From Streptomyces griseus subsp. griseus (GTDB taxonomy: Bacteria > Actinomycetota > Actinomycetes > Streptomycetales > Streptomycetaceae), in assembly GCF_000720255.1 (NCBI RefSeq), contig NZ_JOJE01000030.1:62001-126000 (forward strand): 64,000 bases of DNA. Direction: 5' to 3'. The translations under genes and the position numbers were made by a program. The notes below the pieces were generated by a model that had not been told where the DNA came from, made no database searches, and saw only the letters and a program-made list of their open reading frames with translations. Each line of letters starts with the position of its first letter. Position 1 is the first letter of the stretch. This document shows positions 24,059-42,201 of the stretch, one piece after another.

Positions 24059-25159
24059 TCAGCAGCCCTCCCGGTCGGCCCGCAGGGCGTCGCGCTGTTC
24101 GGTGAGGTGCGTGGTCGGTGAACGGAACACATGGTCGAACAAGGTCAGTGGATCCAGGTCCGGTTCGGTGGAGAGGTGGGCGCGGACCCCGGCCGCGTAC
24201 GACTCCGCCTCGTCGGCCACCGCCTTGACCCCGGCGTCGTCCAGCAGGCCGCGGTCACGCAGCGCGGACTCCAACCGGGGGAGAGGATCGTGGCCCAGCC
24301 ACTGCTCAACCTCCGCGGCGGGACGGTAGCGGGACGGGTCGTCGGCACTGGTGTGCGGGGCGACGCGGTACGTGTGCGCCTCGACCAGCCACGGGCCGCC
24401 GCCCGACCGGGCGTCCTCGACGGCCGTGGTCAGGACCGCGAGGACGGCCGCCGCGTCGTTGCCGTCGACCTGCTCGGAGCGCATACCGTAGCCAACTCCC
24501 TTGTACGCCAGGCTCGGTGCCGCGCACTGGGCGGAGAGCGGAACGGAGATGGCGTACCCGTTGTTCTGCACCAGGAAGACCACCGGGGCCTGCAACACGC
24601 CCGCCAGGTTCAGCGCCTCGTGGAAGTCGCCCTCGCTGGTGGCGCCGTCGCCTACGAGGGCAAGGGCGACCGTGTCCGCGCCCTTGAGCCGCTCGCCGTG
24701 TGCCAGGCCGACCGCGTGCGCCGCGTGGGTCGCCAGCGGAGTGCACTGCGGCGCGGTGCGGTGCCGCACGGGGTCGTAGCCGCAATGCGCGTCCCCGCGC
24801 AGCAGCGTCAGCGCCTCGACGGGGTCGATGCCGCGGCTCACCAGCGCCACACAGTCGCGGTAGGTGGGAAACAGCCAGTCGGTGTCGCGCAGCGCCAGAG
24901 CCGCGCCCACCTGGCAGGCCTCCTGGCCGAGGCTCGACGGGTGTACCGCGAGCCTGCCCTGGCGGGCGAGGGCCGTCGCCTGCTCGTCGAAGCGGCGCCC
25001 GACGACCATTTTCCGGTACGCCGTCAGCAGCGATCCGGCCGCGGGCTCCGCGTACGAACGGCCCGTCACGCCCCCGGCGGAGTCGAATTCCCGTGCTTCG
25101 CCATTCGATGACAGAAAGGAAACCGGAACCCGAGAGGGAAGCCAGTGAGCTGGCTCCAC
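24059..25159 (-). CDS. bkdA: Branched-chain 2-oxoacid dehydrogenase E1 alpha (BkdA-like)
   Basis: 366 aa from the GTG at 25159 (GAGGA five bases upstream); a GTG at 25069 would give 336 aa. ThDP-binding motif GDGATSEGDFHEALN...VFLVQNN (G-D-G to N-N) is complete, and YRKMVVGRRFDEQATALARQGRLAVHPSS, FPTYRDCVALVSRGIDP and HCGYDPVRH match Streptomyces BkdA closely. It decarboxylates 2-oxo acids from Val, Ile and Leu and passes acyl groups to the E2 encoded one base downstream. Divergent from the peptide operon start, 267 bp away. Confidence 0.88.
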   Translation of the reverse strand: MEPAHWLPSRVPVSFLSSNGEAREFDSAGGVTGRSYAEPAAGSLLTAYRKMVVGRRFDEQATALARQGRLAVHPSSLGQEACQVGAALALRDTDWLFPTYRDCVALVSRGIDPVEALTLLRGDAHCGYDPVRHRTAPQCTPLATHAAHAVGLAHGERLKGADTVALALVGDGATSEGDFHEALNLAGVLQAPVVFLVQNNGYAISVPLSAQCAAPSLAYKGVGYGMRSEQVDGNDAAAVLAVLTTAVEDARSGGGPWLVEAHTYRVAPHTSADDPSRYRPAAEVEQWLGHDPLPRLESALRDRGLLDDAGVKAVADEAESYAAGVRAHLSTEPDLDPLTLFDHVFRSPTTHLTEQRDALRADREGC

Positions 25160-25337
25160 ACAATTCCTCACGTTCGCATTCACCAGCGCATCACTCTTTC
25201 CTCCCCCGCCCTTCCGGGTACGGCCCGTTGTGCCTCGGACTATCCCTGGAGCCGATGCTTTCTCAACTGCCCCGCGCAAAAGCGCGGATGAAGCGGAACT
25301 GAACAGTCCGTCCAATCCGTATGTGTCAACCAGATGT

Positions 25338-25365
25338 CGGGCAACGGTAATTCGCACGTTGCCCG
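25338..25365. promoter_or_regulatory. Perfect 9-bp inverted repeat before the peptide operon
   Basis: CGGGCAACG (25338-25346) and CGTTGCCCG (25357-25365) are exact reverse complements with a 10-nt AT-richer spacer. It lies 62-89 bp before the ATG of the PLP enzyme and could be an operator, or a hairpin in the operon leader. A smaller hairpin (CCGCGC-AAAA-GCGCGG, 25272-25287) lies further upstream. Confidence 0.55.
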
Positions 25366-25426
25366 CCGGTTCCGAAGCGCCGGTTCCAATGGGTCGCGAA
25401 CGCGGCACGCTGGAAGGCAGGCGCAC

Positions 25427-26743
25427 ATGTCCCGAGTACGCCCGGGAGCACGTCACTACAAGGTCGTGTGTTCCTCGTGCGGAGCCCGATACGAGGACGA
25501 CGGCCTCCTCCTCGACTGCACAGGCCGGCACGAACCGGCATTTCTGTGCGCCGAATACGACGGAAGCGGAACGGTTGCGACGGAGAACACCGGGCTGTTT
25601 CGCCACGCCCCCATGCTGCCCGTGGCGCAGACCTTCCCGGACGTTCCCGGGCCCGTGGTCCACCCCGCCGAGCGGCTCGGCCGCCGGATCGGCCTCAGCC
25701 GCCTCTGGGTCGCCTTCAACGGCCACTGGCCCGAGCGTGGGGCGCACCTGCCCACGTGCACGTTCAAGGACCTGGAGGCGTACACGGTGCTGGGCCGGCT
25801 GCCCGCCGCGCCGCCCGTCCTCGTGATCCCCTCGGCCGGCAACACCGCCGCCGCCTTCGCCTGGGCCGCCACCCGGCACCGGGTGCCCTGCCTGCTCGTG
25901 GTGCCCGCCCCCGCCCTGGAACGGATGCGGTTCCCCGCCCCGCTCGACCCCTGCGTACGGCTCGTCGTCCTCGACGGCACCGCCACCTACAGCGACGCCA
26001 TCGCCTGCGCCGACCTGCTCGCCCGGCTCCCCGGCCACCACGCCGAGGGCGGCGCCCGCAACGTCGGCCGCCGCGACGGACTCGGCAGCGTCATGCTGGC
26101 CGCCGCCGAGACGATCGGGCGGCTGCCGGAGACGTACGTCCAGGCCGTCGGCAGCGGCACCGGCGCGATCGGCGCCCACGAGGCGGCCCGCAGAGTGCGC
26201 GCGCCCGGCGAGACGCTGCCGCGCCTGCTGATGTGCCAGAACGCCCCGTTCGCCCCGTTGCACGAGGCGTGGCGGTCCACCGGACAGCCGCCGGCTCACC
26301 GGGAGCACGAGCCGCTGGCCCGGGAACTGACCAACCGGCGTCCGCCGTTCACCGTGCGCGGCGGAGTCCGTGACGCGCTCGTGGAGAGCGGGGGTGACGT
26401 CCTGTGCACGGACAACGGGGCAGCGCTCGCAGCGATGGCCCTCTTCGAGGAGACCGAGGGCATCGACATCGAACCCGGCGCCGCAGTGGCACTGGCCGCC
26501 CTCGCCGACGCCGTCGTCGCAGGGCAGGTGCGCGCCGACGAACTGGTCCTGCTCAACATCACCGGCGGCGGGCGGGCCCGCCAGGCCCGAGACATCCCCC
26601 TCGTGCCCGCCGAGCCGTGGCTGCGCGTCCCCTGGCGCGGCCGCGACGAGGGCCCGCGGCACGTCGCCGCCCGCGTGGAACGGATGCTGACCGGTATGGC
26701 CGCGGACATCGGCGCCGGTGTCGTCGCGGAGGCGGGCCGGTGA
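25427..26743 (+). CDS. Cysteate synthase-like PLP enzyme (threonine-synthase fold)
   Basis: 438 aa. The N-terminus has a rubredoxin-like knuckle ([14 protein letters not shown] ... [14 protein letters not shown]) and the PLP lysine is probably K114 in [26 protein letters not shown] binds the cofactor phosphate. This layout, with the EDDG...C...HEPALL start, is that of archaeal cysteate synthases, which make L-cysteate from O-phosphoserine and sulfite and descend from threonine synthases. ATG 25427 was chosen (GGAAGG upstream) over 25334. Its stop overlaps the start of the first NRPS gene (GTGA), so it is the first gene of the peptide operon and likely makes a building block. A plain threonine-synthase-like role is the alternative. 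Confidence 0.72.
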   Translation: MSRVRPGARHYKVVCSSCGARYEDDGLLLDCTGRHEPAFLCAEYDGSGTVATENTGLFRHAPMLPVAQTFPDVPGPVVHPAERLGRRIGLSRLWVAFNGHWPERGAHLPTCTFKDLEAYTVLGRLPAAPPVLVIPSAGNTAAAFAWAATRHRVPCLLVVPAPALERMRFPAPLDPCVRLVVLDGTATYSDAIACADLLARLPGHHAEGGARNVGRRDGLGSVMLAAAETIGRLPETYVQAVGSGTGAIGAHEAARRVRAPGETLPRLLMCQNAPFAPLHEAWRSTGQPPAHREHEPLARELTNRRPPFTVRGGVRDALVESGGDVLCTDNGAALAAMALFEETEGIDIEPGAAVALAALADAVVAGQVRADELVLLNITGGGRARQARDIPLVPAEPWLRVPWRGRDEGPRHVAARVERMLTGMAADIGAGVVAEAGR

Positions 26744-29700
26744 CCGCCCCCCAAGCCCTGGAGCCGTCGGCCGCCCAGCGCTCGATGTGGTTCGGCCAGC
26801 GGCTGGACCACGCCGGTCCCGCCTACAACGTGGGCGAGTACACGGAGATCCACGGACCCGTCGACCCGGCCCGCTTCACGGCCGCCGTACACCAGGTGGT
26901 GGACACCACCGAGACGCTGCGGGTCCGCTTCACGGAAGCCGCCGACGAGGGAGCCGTCGAGGAGGGAGTCCGGCAGATCGTCGACGCCGACCCGGCCTGG
27001 GAGCTGCCGGTCGTCGACCTCACGGACGACCCCGACCCCCGGTCCGCCGCCGACGCCTGGATGGCCGCCGACTTCGCCACGGCCTTCGACCTCGGATGCG
27101 GCCCGCTGTTCCGGTACGCGCTGCTCAGGCTCGCGGACGCCCACTGGATCTGGTACCAGCGCTACCACCACATCGCCGTCGACGGCTACAGCTGCTCCCT
27201 CATCGCCCGCCGGGTGGCCGACGCCTACACGGCCGCCGTCGCCGGTACGCCCCACACCCCGCCGCCCGCACCCCTCGCCCCGCTGGTCACCGAGGACGAG
27301 GCCTACCACGCCGGCACACGGCACACGGCGGACCGGCTGTTCTGGACGCGGACGCTGGACGACCGTCCCGACCCGGTGAGCCTCTCCACCCGGCAGCCGG
27401 AGGTGGCCGACCGGTTCCTGCGTCGCACGGGCCATCTCCCCACGGCGGCCGGCGATCTGGTGCACGCGGCGGCCGAGCACGCCGGCACCCGCTGGTCACG
27501 CGTCGTCCTCGCCGCGACCGCCGCCTACCTCCACCGGCTCACCGGCGCCCGGGACATCGTCCTGGGCCTCGCCGTCACCGGCCGCGAGACCGGGGCCGAA
27601 CTCGCCACCCCCGGCATGGCGTCGAACGTCCTGCCACTGCGGCTCCCCGTACGCCCCGACACCGCCGCCCTCCACCTCGTACGACGCACGGCCGCCGCCA
27701 CCCGCGACCTCCTGGCCCACCAGCGGTTCCGCGGCGAGGAACTGCGCCGGGACCTCGGTTGGCCGCAGGACGGGCGACGGTTCTTCGGGCCGGTGGTCAA
27801 CATCATGGCCTTCGGGCCCGAGGTGCGATTCGCCGGACAGCCGACCACACGCCACAACCTGTCCACGGGACCGGTCGAGGACCTCGCGGTGAACGTCTAC
27901 GACCGCTCGGACGGCGCCGGTATCCGAGTCGACCTCGACGCGAGCCCAGACCACTACACCGAGCCCGAACTCACCGCCCACCACCGGCGTTTCGTCCGCT
28001 TCCTGGAAGAGTTCGCCGCAGCCGCCCTCGGCCCGGGAACTCCGGTGGGCCGCGTGGACACCCTCCTGCCGGAGGAGCGGACCACGGCCCGGCCGACCGT
28101 TCCCTCGGCCCGCCCGACCGTTCCCTCGGCCCGCCCGACCGTTCCCTCGGCCCGCCCGACCGTTCCCACGGCCCGCCCGACCGTTCCCACGGCCCGCCCG
28201 GGCGCGGCCACCGTGCCCGACCTGTTCGCCCGCCGGGTCGCGGCCGACCCGCACGGCACGGCCGTCGTCCAGGGCGAACGCGGCACCACCTACCGGCAGT
28301 TGAACGCCCGCGCCAACCGCCTGGCCCAGCGACTCCGCTCCCTCGGCGTCCGCCCCGAGGACCGCGTCGCCGTCCTGATGCGCCGCTCCGACGACCTCGT
28401 CGCAGCACTCCTCGCCGTCCTGAAGGCAGGCGGCGCCTACGTCGGCCTCGACCCGCGCGCCCCCGCCGCCCGCACCCGACGGATCCTCACCGACACGGCG
28501 GCGGCCGTCCTGCTGACCGACCGGCTGTCCGGAGGCATACCGCATCCGGAAGGAGCCGCCGACGGTGCGACGCACGGTGTCGTCACCCTCACCACAGACG
28601 ACCCCACACTCGCCACCGAGCCCGACACGGACCCGGGCGTGCGCCTCCACCCGGACCAACTCGCCTACGTGAGCTTCACCTCGGGCTCCACGGGCACTCC
28701 CAAGGGTGTCGCCGTCACCCATCGCGACGTCACCGCGCTCGCCACGGACCCGGCGTTCGGCGACGGCGCGCACGCACGCGTGCTGGTCCACTCGCCGACC
28801 GCGTTCGACGCCTCCACGTACGAGATGTGGGTGCCGCTGCTGACCGGCGGGACCGCCGTGGTCGCCGACCCGGACCAGGACCTGGACGCCGGCGCCGTCG
28901 CCCGACTGACGGAGCGGCACGGGCTGACGGCGCTGTGGCTCACGGCCGGACTCTTCCAGCTTGCCGCGGAGGAGGACCCCGCCTGCTTCGCCGGGCTGGG
29001 TCAGGTGTGGACCGGCGGCGAGGCCGTTCCCGCGGCCGCGGTCCGCCGGGTCCTCGCGGTCTGCCCGGACCTGACCGTCACCGACGGCTACGGCCCGACC
29101 GAGACCACCACCTTCGCCACCAGCCGCCCCTGTACCGCCGACGCCCCTGTCCCTGATCCGCTGCCCATCGGCCGCCCCCTGGACGGCATGCGCGCCCACG
29201 TCCTCGACACCGCCCTCCAGCCGCTGCCACCCGGAACGGTGGGGGAGCTGTACGTGGCCGGTCCCGGTGTGGCCCGCGGCTACCTCGGCCACCCCGGCGC
29301 GACAGCCGGACGGTTCGTCGCCGACCCGTTCGGCCCGCCCGGCGCCCGCATGTACCGCACCGGCGACCGCGCCCGGCTGACCCCGGACGGCGAGCTGGAG
29401 TTCCACGGCCGGGCCGACGGCCAGGTCAAACTGCGCGGCTTCCGCGTCGAACCCGGCGAGATCGAGGCGGCGCTGGCCGGGCGCCCCGAGGTCGCGCGGG
29501 CGGTCGCCGTCGTCCGTGAGGACCGGCCGGGGGACCGGCGCCTGGTCGCCTACGCCGTCCCCGCCGCGGGTGCTTCACCGTCGCCGGACGCCCTGCGCGA
29601 CGAACTCACCGAGCTCCTGCCCGACTTCATGGTCCCCTCCGCCGTCGTCCTTGTGGACCGGCTGCCCCTGACCGCCAACGGCAAGCTCGACCGCGCCGCG

Positions 29701-32700
29701 CTGCCCGCCCCACCGACGTCGACCACCACCACGGCCACCCGTCCCGCCCGCACCCCGCACGAAGAAGTCCTGTGCGCCCTGTTCGCGGACGTCCTCGGAC
29801 TGCCCGAAGTCGGCCCCCACGACGCCTTCTTCGCCCTCGGCGGCCACTCGCTGCTCGCCCTGCGCCTCCTCGGTCGCGTGCGCACCGCCTTCGACACCGA
29901 GCTCACCCTCCGCGACGTGTTCCAGGCGCCGACCCCGGCCGGCCTGGCGCGGCGGATCGCGCCCGGTACGGCGGCAGCCGCACGACGACGCCCCGTCGTG
30001 CGTGCCGGCGCGGTTCGCCCCAGCGCCGTCCCCTTGTCGTCCGCTCAGCGACGCCTTTGGTTCCTGCACCGCCTGGAAGGGCCCGGCGCCGCCTACAACG
30101 TCCCGCTCGCCGTGCGACTCACCGGCGGCCCCCTGGACGCCGAGGCCCTGCGTGCCGCCCTCGGGGACGTCGTCGACCGGCACGAGATCCTGCGCACGGT
30201 CTACCCGGACGCCGACGGCATCCCCTGCCAGCGGCTGCTGGAGCGCGCACACCCCGACCTGAGCGTCCGTGACGCCACAGAAGCCGAACTGCCCTCGCTC
30301 CTCACGGAGTCGGCAAGCCGGGGTTTCGACCTCGCAGGGGACCTCCCGATCCGCGCCCACCTCCTCGTCCTCGGCCCCGAGGAGCACGTCCTGCTCCTCG
30401 TCCTGCACCACATCGCCGCGGACGGCTGGTCCCTGGACCCCCTCGCACGCGACCTCGCGACCGCGTACCGGGCGCGGCTCGCGGGACGCGGACCCAACTG
30501 GGCGCCGCTGCCCGTGCGGTACGCGGACCACTGCCTCCGCCAGCACGCCGACCTCGGCCAGGACCAGGAGCCCCGGCTCGCCCACTGGCGTACGGCGCTC
30601 GCCGGGATCCCCGAGGAACTCCCGCTGCCCGTGGACCGTCCACGAGCGGCCCGCGCCACCCGGCGGGGCGGGGACATCCCCGTCCGGCTGGACTCCGCCC
30701 TGCACCAGCGGCTGCGCGAGCTGGCCACCGGAAGCGGGACGACGGTCTTCATGGTCGTGCAGGCGGGGCTCGCCGCCCTGCTCACCCGGCTGGGCGCGGG
30801 CACCGACATCCCCCTCGGAACCCCCGTCGCCGGCCGAGCCGACGAGGCGTACGACGACCTGGTGGGCTGCTTCGTCAACACCCTTGTCCTGCGCACCGAC
30901 ACCTCGGGCGACCCCACCTTCCGGGACCTGCTCACCCGGGTCCGGGAGACCGACCTGGCGGCCTACACCCACCAGGACCTGCCTTTCGAGGATCTGGTCG
31001 AGGCGCTGAATCCGCCCCGCTCACCGGCCAGGCATCCCCTCTTCCAGGTGATGCTGGCCTTCCGCCCCACCGCCGGGCCCCGTCTCGACCTGCCCGGGCT
31101 CAGCGCCCGGACCCTGTCCGTGGAGACCGGCGCCACCAAGGTCGACCTGACGTTCAACCTGGGCGAACAGCGCGCGCCCGACGGCTCCCCGGACGGCATC
31201 GAAGGTGTCCTGCAATACAGCGCCGACCTCTTCGACCGCCGTACCGCCCGGGACCTGGCCGCCCGCCTGGAGCGACTGCTGCGGGCCGCCGTCGCACAGC
31301 CGGACCTGCCCATCGGCGCCCTCGACATCCTCGCGCCCGACGAACGCCGGCGGCTGGTGGCCGAGTTCAACGACACCGCGCGGGAGATCCCCGACAGGCT
31401 GTTCCACCGGATGTTCGAGGAGCGGGCCGCCGAGACCCCGGACGCCATCGCGGTGTCCGACCCGAGCACCAGCCTCACCTATCGCCAACTCGACGTACGG
31501 GCCGATCGGTTGGCCCGTGCACTCACCGCACGCGGCGCCGGGCCCGGCCGCTTCGTCGCCTTCGCGCTGCCCCGGTCCGTCGAGATCGCGGTCACCGTCC
31601 TGGCCGTCCTCAAGGCGGGCGCGGCCTACCTCCCGCTCGACCCCGAGCACCCCGCTGAGCGCACCGCCCACCTGCTCTCCGACGCGGCACCCGTCTGCGT
31701 GATCACCAGGGACCGGCTCCCCGCCGGCGTCGACTGCCCGGTCCTGCCCCCCGACGAGGCCCCGGACGACCCCGGCGCCCCGCTCGCGGAGGCCCACCCC
31801 GCGGATCCCGCCTACCTGATCTACACTTCCGGCACCACCGGCCTCCCCAAGGGTGTCGTCGTCGAGCAGCGCAACCTCACCACCTACGTGGCCCGGTGCG
31901 TCGAGGCGTACCCGAGCCTGCGCGGCACCTCGCTGCTGCACGCGACGATGACCTTCGACGCCACCGTGACCACCCTGCACGGGGCGCTGGCCGCCGGCGG
32001 ACGGGTCCACATCGCCGCGTTCCACGAGGCGGGCGCCACCCCACCGCCGGGCGGTTGCACCTTCCTCAAGGCGACCCCCAGCCACCTCCCGCTGCTGCCC
32101 GCACTGCCGCACGACCTCTCGCCCACCGAGGAGTTCATGCTGGGCGGCGAGGCCCTGGTCGGCGAGGCCCTGCGCGCCTGGCGCCGGGACCACCCGAGCG
32201 TGCGTCTGATCAACCACTACGGCCCCACCGAGCTGACCGTCGGCTGCACCGACCACCGCATCGAACCCGGCGATTACCTGCCCACCGGCCCCGTGCCCAT
32301 CGGCCGCCCCATGTGGAACACCCGCGCCCATGTCCTGGACGCCCTGCTGCAACCCGTACCGACCGGCGTCGAAGGAGAGCTGTACGTCGCCGGAGACCAG
32401 GTGGCCCGCGGCTACTGGCGGCGGCCGGGCCTGACCGCCGAGCGGTTCGTCGCCGACCCCTTCGGACAGCCCGGCGGGCGCATGTACCGTACCGGTGACC
32501 TGGCTGTGTGCCGCGCCGACGGCACCCTGGAACTGCGCGGCCGGGCCGACGGACAGCTCAAGGTCCGGGGCCTGCGGATCGAGCCCGGTGAGATCGAGGG
32601 CGTGCTCACCGCCCATCCCGCCGTCACCCGGGCAGCGGTGACGGCCCGCGAGGACGACACCGGAGTCCGCCGCCTGATCGCCTACGTCGTCGGGGCCGCC

Positions 32701-34530
32701 GACACGGACCGGCCCGCCCTCCTCGCGCACGCCGCCCGGCAGCTGCCCGCCCACATGGTCCCCGAGGCGCTCGTGACGCTGGACGCGCTGCCGATGACGG
32801 CGAACGGGAAGCTCGACCCGACGGCCCTCCCGGCGCCCGCGCGGGAGACGTCCCCTGCGGGCCGGCCGGCACGCACCCCGCAGGAGGAGACGCTGCAAGG
32901 ACTCTTCTCGGACGTGCTCGGCGTCGCCGAACCCGGCGTCGACGACGGCTTCTTCGAGCTCGGTGGCGACAGCATCACCTCCATCCACCTGGTGAGCCGT
33001 GCCCTCGCCGCGGGACTGCGCCTGACCCCGCGTGACGTGTTCGAGCAACGGACCATCGCCGCGCTCGCCGCCGTGGCGGCGGAGCGCCCGGCCGCTGGCC
33101 CGGCCCCCGAACAGGAAGCGCCCATCGGCGACCTGCCCCTCACCCCGGCCATGCACCGGCTGCGCGAACGCGGCGGACCGATCGGCGCGTTCAGCCAGTC
33201 GGCCCTGCTCGTCACACCCGCCGGGGCCGAGGAGAAGCGGATCGCCGGAGCCCTCCAGGCGCTCGTGGACCACCATGACGCCCTGCGGATGTGCGTCTCC
33301 GAGGACGAGTGGACGGCGGTCATCCCGCCTCCCGGCGGCGTCGACGCCGGCACGCTGCTCCACCGGGTCGCCGTGCCGGACGCGGGCTTCGCACCCGCCC
33401 TGTCCCACGTCGTACCCGAACTCAACTCTGACGCGGGGAAGTTGCTGCACGCCACCTGGTTCGACGCAGGTCCCCACCGCCCTGGCCGCCTCCTCCTGAC
33501 GATTCATCACCTCGCCGTGGACGGCGTCTCCTGGAACGTCCTGCGCACCGACCTGGCCGCCGCCTGGCGCGAAGAGGAGCTGTCGGCGCGGGGCACCTCC
33601 CTGCGCCACTGGGCCCGGCTGCTGGAACGGGAGGCGCGCGATCCGGCACGGGTCCCCGAACTCGCCGTGTGGCAGCGACTGTTGTCGGCACCCGATCCGC
33701 TGCTCGGCGCCCGTCGACTCGACCCCACGCGGGACGTGGTCGGCGCGATGCGCCACCTCTCCCGGGATCTCCCGGCCGACCTCACCACCCGCCTGCTGAC
33801 CACCGTCCCCGCCGCGTTCCACGCCGGCCCCGACGACATCCTGCTCGCCGCGCTCGCCGCCGCCTTCGTCCGGTGGCGACGGCCCCGCGACCGCCACCCC
33901 GCCCTGCTCGTCGACATCGAGCGGCACGGACGCGAGGAGATCGCCGACGGCGTCGACCTGTCCCGCACGGCCGGCTGGTTCACCAGCGTCGTACCGGCTC
34001 GGTTCGACCTCACCGGAGTCGACCTCGACCGGCCGGCCGACGTCCTCAAGAGCGTCAAGGAACAGGTGCGGTCCGTGCCCGACCACGGGATCGGCCACGG
34101 TCTGCTGCGCCACCTCAACCCCGAGACCGGGCCCGTCCTCGCCGCGCTCGCCGTCCCGCAGGTCGGCTTCAACTACCTGGGATGCACCACCCGGGAGCCG
34201 GAGGCCGACTGGTCGGCGGCGCCCGAGGAGATCCCCGGCCCGCTCCGTCTCGGCGCGGCCCACGACCCGGCCCTGCCCGTCGCCCACGGTCTGGAGATCA
34301 CCGCCGTGACCACCGTTGACGGCCGGCTCGACGCCACCTGGTCCTGGGCGCCCGGCGTCTGGTCGGAGGACGACGTACGCACCCTCGCCGACCTGTGGTG
34401 CGCGCAGCTGACCGCCCAGGCCGACGGCACCCGAGCCGGCGGGCACACCCCGTCCGACCTGTCCCTGGTGTCCCTGTCCCAAGCAGAGATCGACGAACTC
34501 GAAGCCGAGTTCGGCAGCGAGTGGAGGTAA
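26740..34530 (+). CDS. NRPS, modules 1-2 (C-A-T-C-A-T-E)
   Basis: 2596 aa. C1 (~5-440; HHIAVDG ~143) is EntF-like ([19 protein letters not shown]). A proline-rich repeat (450-484) joins it to A1. A1 pocket by eye: D-A-Y-W-W-G-G-T-F, valine-like. T1 serine is S1037 (LGGHSL). C2 (HHIAADGWS ~1223) is a standard LCL type. A2 pocket: D-A-T-K-M-G-H-V-G, close to the Asp code DLTKVGHIG but with Leu to Ala at the second position. T2 serine is S2078 (LGGDS). E domain from ~2136 ([10 protein letters not shown] ~2256). The C-terminal helix ([13 protein letters not shown]) looks like a docking segment. The GTG overlaps the PLP gene's stop. Confidence 0.93.
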   Translation: MTAPQALEPSAAQRSMWFGQRLDHAGPAYNVGEYTEIHGPVDPARFTAAVHQVVDTTETLRVRFTEAADEGAVEEGVRQIVDADPAWELPVVDLTDDPDPRSAADAWMAADFATAFDLGCGPLFRYALLRLADAHWIWYQRYHHIAVDGYSCSLIARRVADAYTAAVAGTPHTPPPAPLAPLVTEDEAYHAGTRHTADRLFWTRTLDDRPDPVSLSTRQPEVADRFLRRTGHLPTAAGDLVHAAAEHAGTRWSRVVLAATAAYLHRLTGARDIVLGLAVTGRETGAELATPGMASNVLPLRLPVRPDTAALHLVRRTAAATRDLLAHQRFRGEELRRDLGWPQDGRRFFGPVVNIMAFGPEVRFAGQPTTRHNLSTGPVEDLAVNVYDRSDGAGIRVDLDASPDHYTEPELTAHHRRFVRFLEEFAAAALGPGTPVGRVDTLLPEERTTARPTVPSARPTVPSARPTVPSARPTVPTARPTVPTARPGAATVPDLFARRVAADPHGTAVVQGERGTTYRQLNARANRLAQRLRSLGVRPEDRVAVLMRRSDDLVAALLAVLKAGGAYVGLDPRAPAARTRRILTDTAAAVLLTDRLSGGIPHPEGAADGATHGVVTLTTDDPTLATEPDTDPGVRLHPDQLAYVSFTSGSTGTPKGVAVTHRDVTALATDPAFGDGAHARVLVHSPTAFDASTYEMWVPLLTGGTAVVADPDQDLDAGAVARLTERHGLTALWLTAGLFQLAAEEDPACFAGLGQVWTGGEAVPAAAVRRVLAVCPDLTVTDGYGPTETTTFATSRPCTADAPVPDPLPIGRPLDGMRAHVLDTALQPLPPGTVGELYVAGPGVARGYLGHPGATAGRFVADPFGPPGARMYRTGDRARLTPDGELEFHGRADGQVKLRGFRVEPGEIEAALAGRPEVARAVAVVREDRPGDRRLVAYAVPAAGASPSPDALRDELTELLPDFMVPSAVVLVDRLPLTANGKLDRAALPAPPTSTTTTATRPARTPHEEVLCALFADVLGLPEVGPHDAFFALGGHSLLALRLLGRVRTAFDTELTLRDVFQAPTPAGLARRIAPGTAAAARRRPVVRAGAVRPSAVPLSSAQRRLWFLHRLEGPGAAYNVPLAVRLTGGPLDAEALRAALGDVVDRHEILRTVYPDADGIPCQRLLERAHPDLSVRDATEAELPSLLTESASRGFDLAGDLPIRAHLLVLGPEEHVLLLVLHHIAADGWSLDPLARDLATAYRARLAGRGPNWAPLPVRYADHCLRQHADLGQDQEPRLAHWRTALAGIPEELPLPVDRPRAARATRRGGDIPVRLDSALHQRLRELATGSGTTVFMVVQAGLAALLTRLGAGTDIPLGTPVAGRADEAYDDLVGCFVNTLVLRTDTSGDPTFRDLLTRVRETDLAAYTHQDLPFEDLVEALNPPRSPARHPLFQVMLAFRPTAGPRLDLPGLSARTLSVETGATKVDLTFNLGEQRAPDGSPDGIEGVLQYSADLFDRRTARDLAARLERLLRAAVAQPDLPIGALDILAPDERRRLVAEFNDTAREIPDRLFHRMFEERAAETPDAIAVSDPSTSLTYRQLDVRADRLARALTARGAGPGRFVAFALPRSVEIAVTVLAVLKAGAAYLPLDPEHPAERTAHLLSDAAPVCVITRDRLPAGVDCPVLPPDEAPDDPGAPLAEAHPADPAYLIYTSGTTGLPKGVVVEQRNLTTYVARCVEAYPSLRGTSLLHATMTFDATVTTLHGALAAGGRVHIAAFHEAGATPPPGGCTFLKATPSHLPLLPALPHDLSPTEEFMLGGEALVGEALRAWRRDHPSVRLINHYGPTELTVGCTDHRIEPGDYLPTGPVPIGRPMWNTRAHVLDALLQPVPTGVEGELYVAGDQVARGYWRRPGLTAERFVADPFGQPGGRMYRTGDLAVCRADGTLELRGRADGQLKVRGLRIEPGEIEGVLTAHPAVTRAAVTAREDDTGVRRLIAYVVGAADTDRPALLAHAARQLPAHMVPEALVTLDALPMTANGKLDPTALPAPARETSPAGRPARTPQEETLQGLFSDVLGVAEPGVDDGFFELGGDSITSIHLVSRALAAGLRLTPRDVFEQRTIAALAAVAAERPAAGPAPEQEAPIGDLPLTPAMHRLRERGGPIGAFSQSALLVTPAGAEEKRIAGALQALVDHHDALRMCVSEDEWTAVIPPPGGVDAGTLLHRVAVPDAGFAPALSHVVPELNSDAGKLLHATWFDAGPHRPGRLLLTIHHLAVDGVSWNVLRTDLAAAWREEELSARGTSLRHWARLLEREARDPARVPELAVWQRLLSAPDPLLGARRLDPTRDVVGAMRHLSRDLPADLTTRLLTTVPAAFHAGPDDILLAALAAAFVRWRRPRDRHPALLVDIERHGREEIADGVDLSRTAGWFTSVVPARFDLTGVDLDRPADVLKSVKEQVRSVPDHGIGHGLLRHLNPETGPVLAALAVPQVGFNYLGCTTREPEADWSAAPEEIPGPLRLGAAHDPALPVAHGLEITAVTTVDGRLDATWSWAPGVWSEDDVRTLADLWCAQLTAQADGTRAGGHTPSDLSLVSLSQAEIDELEAEFGSEWR
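28087..28191 (+). repeat. Five 21-bp repeats coding a Pro-rich interdomain linker
   Basis: Five in-frame units (28087, 28108, 28129, 28150, 28171) encode ARPTVPS or ARPTVPT between C1 and A1 of the first NRPS. The units are nearly identical at DNA level, with differences only at the arginine codon and the last codon, a sign of recent expansion. The linker length between two catalytic domains may therefore vary between strains. Confidence 0.92.
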
Positions 34531-34536
34531 CCCACG

Positions 34537-42197
<7,661 letters not shown>

Positions 42198-42201
<4 letters not shown>

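Noticed and set aside
28087..28191. Regular repeat that might mark a mobile element or CRISPR
   Set aside because: It is in frame inside an NRPS gene and encodes a Pro-rich linker without spacers.
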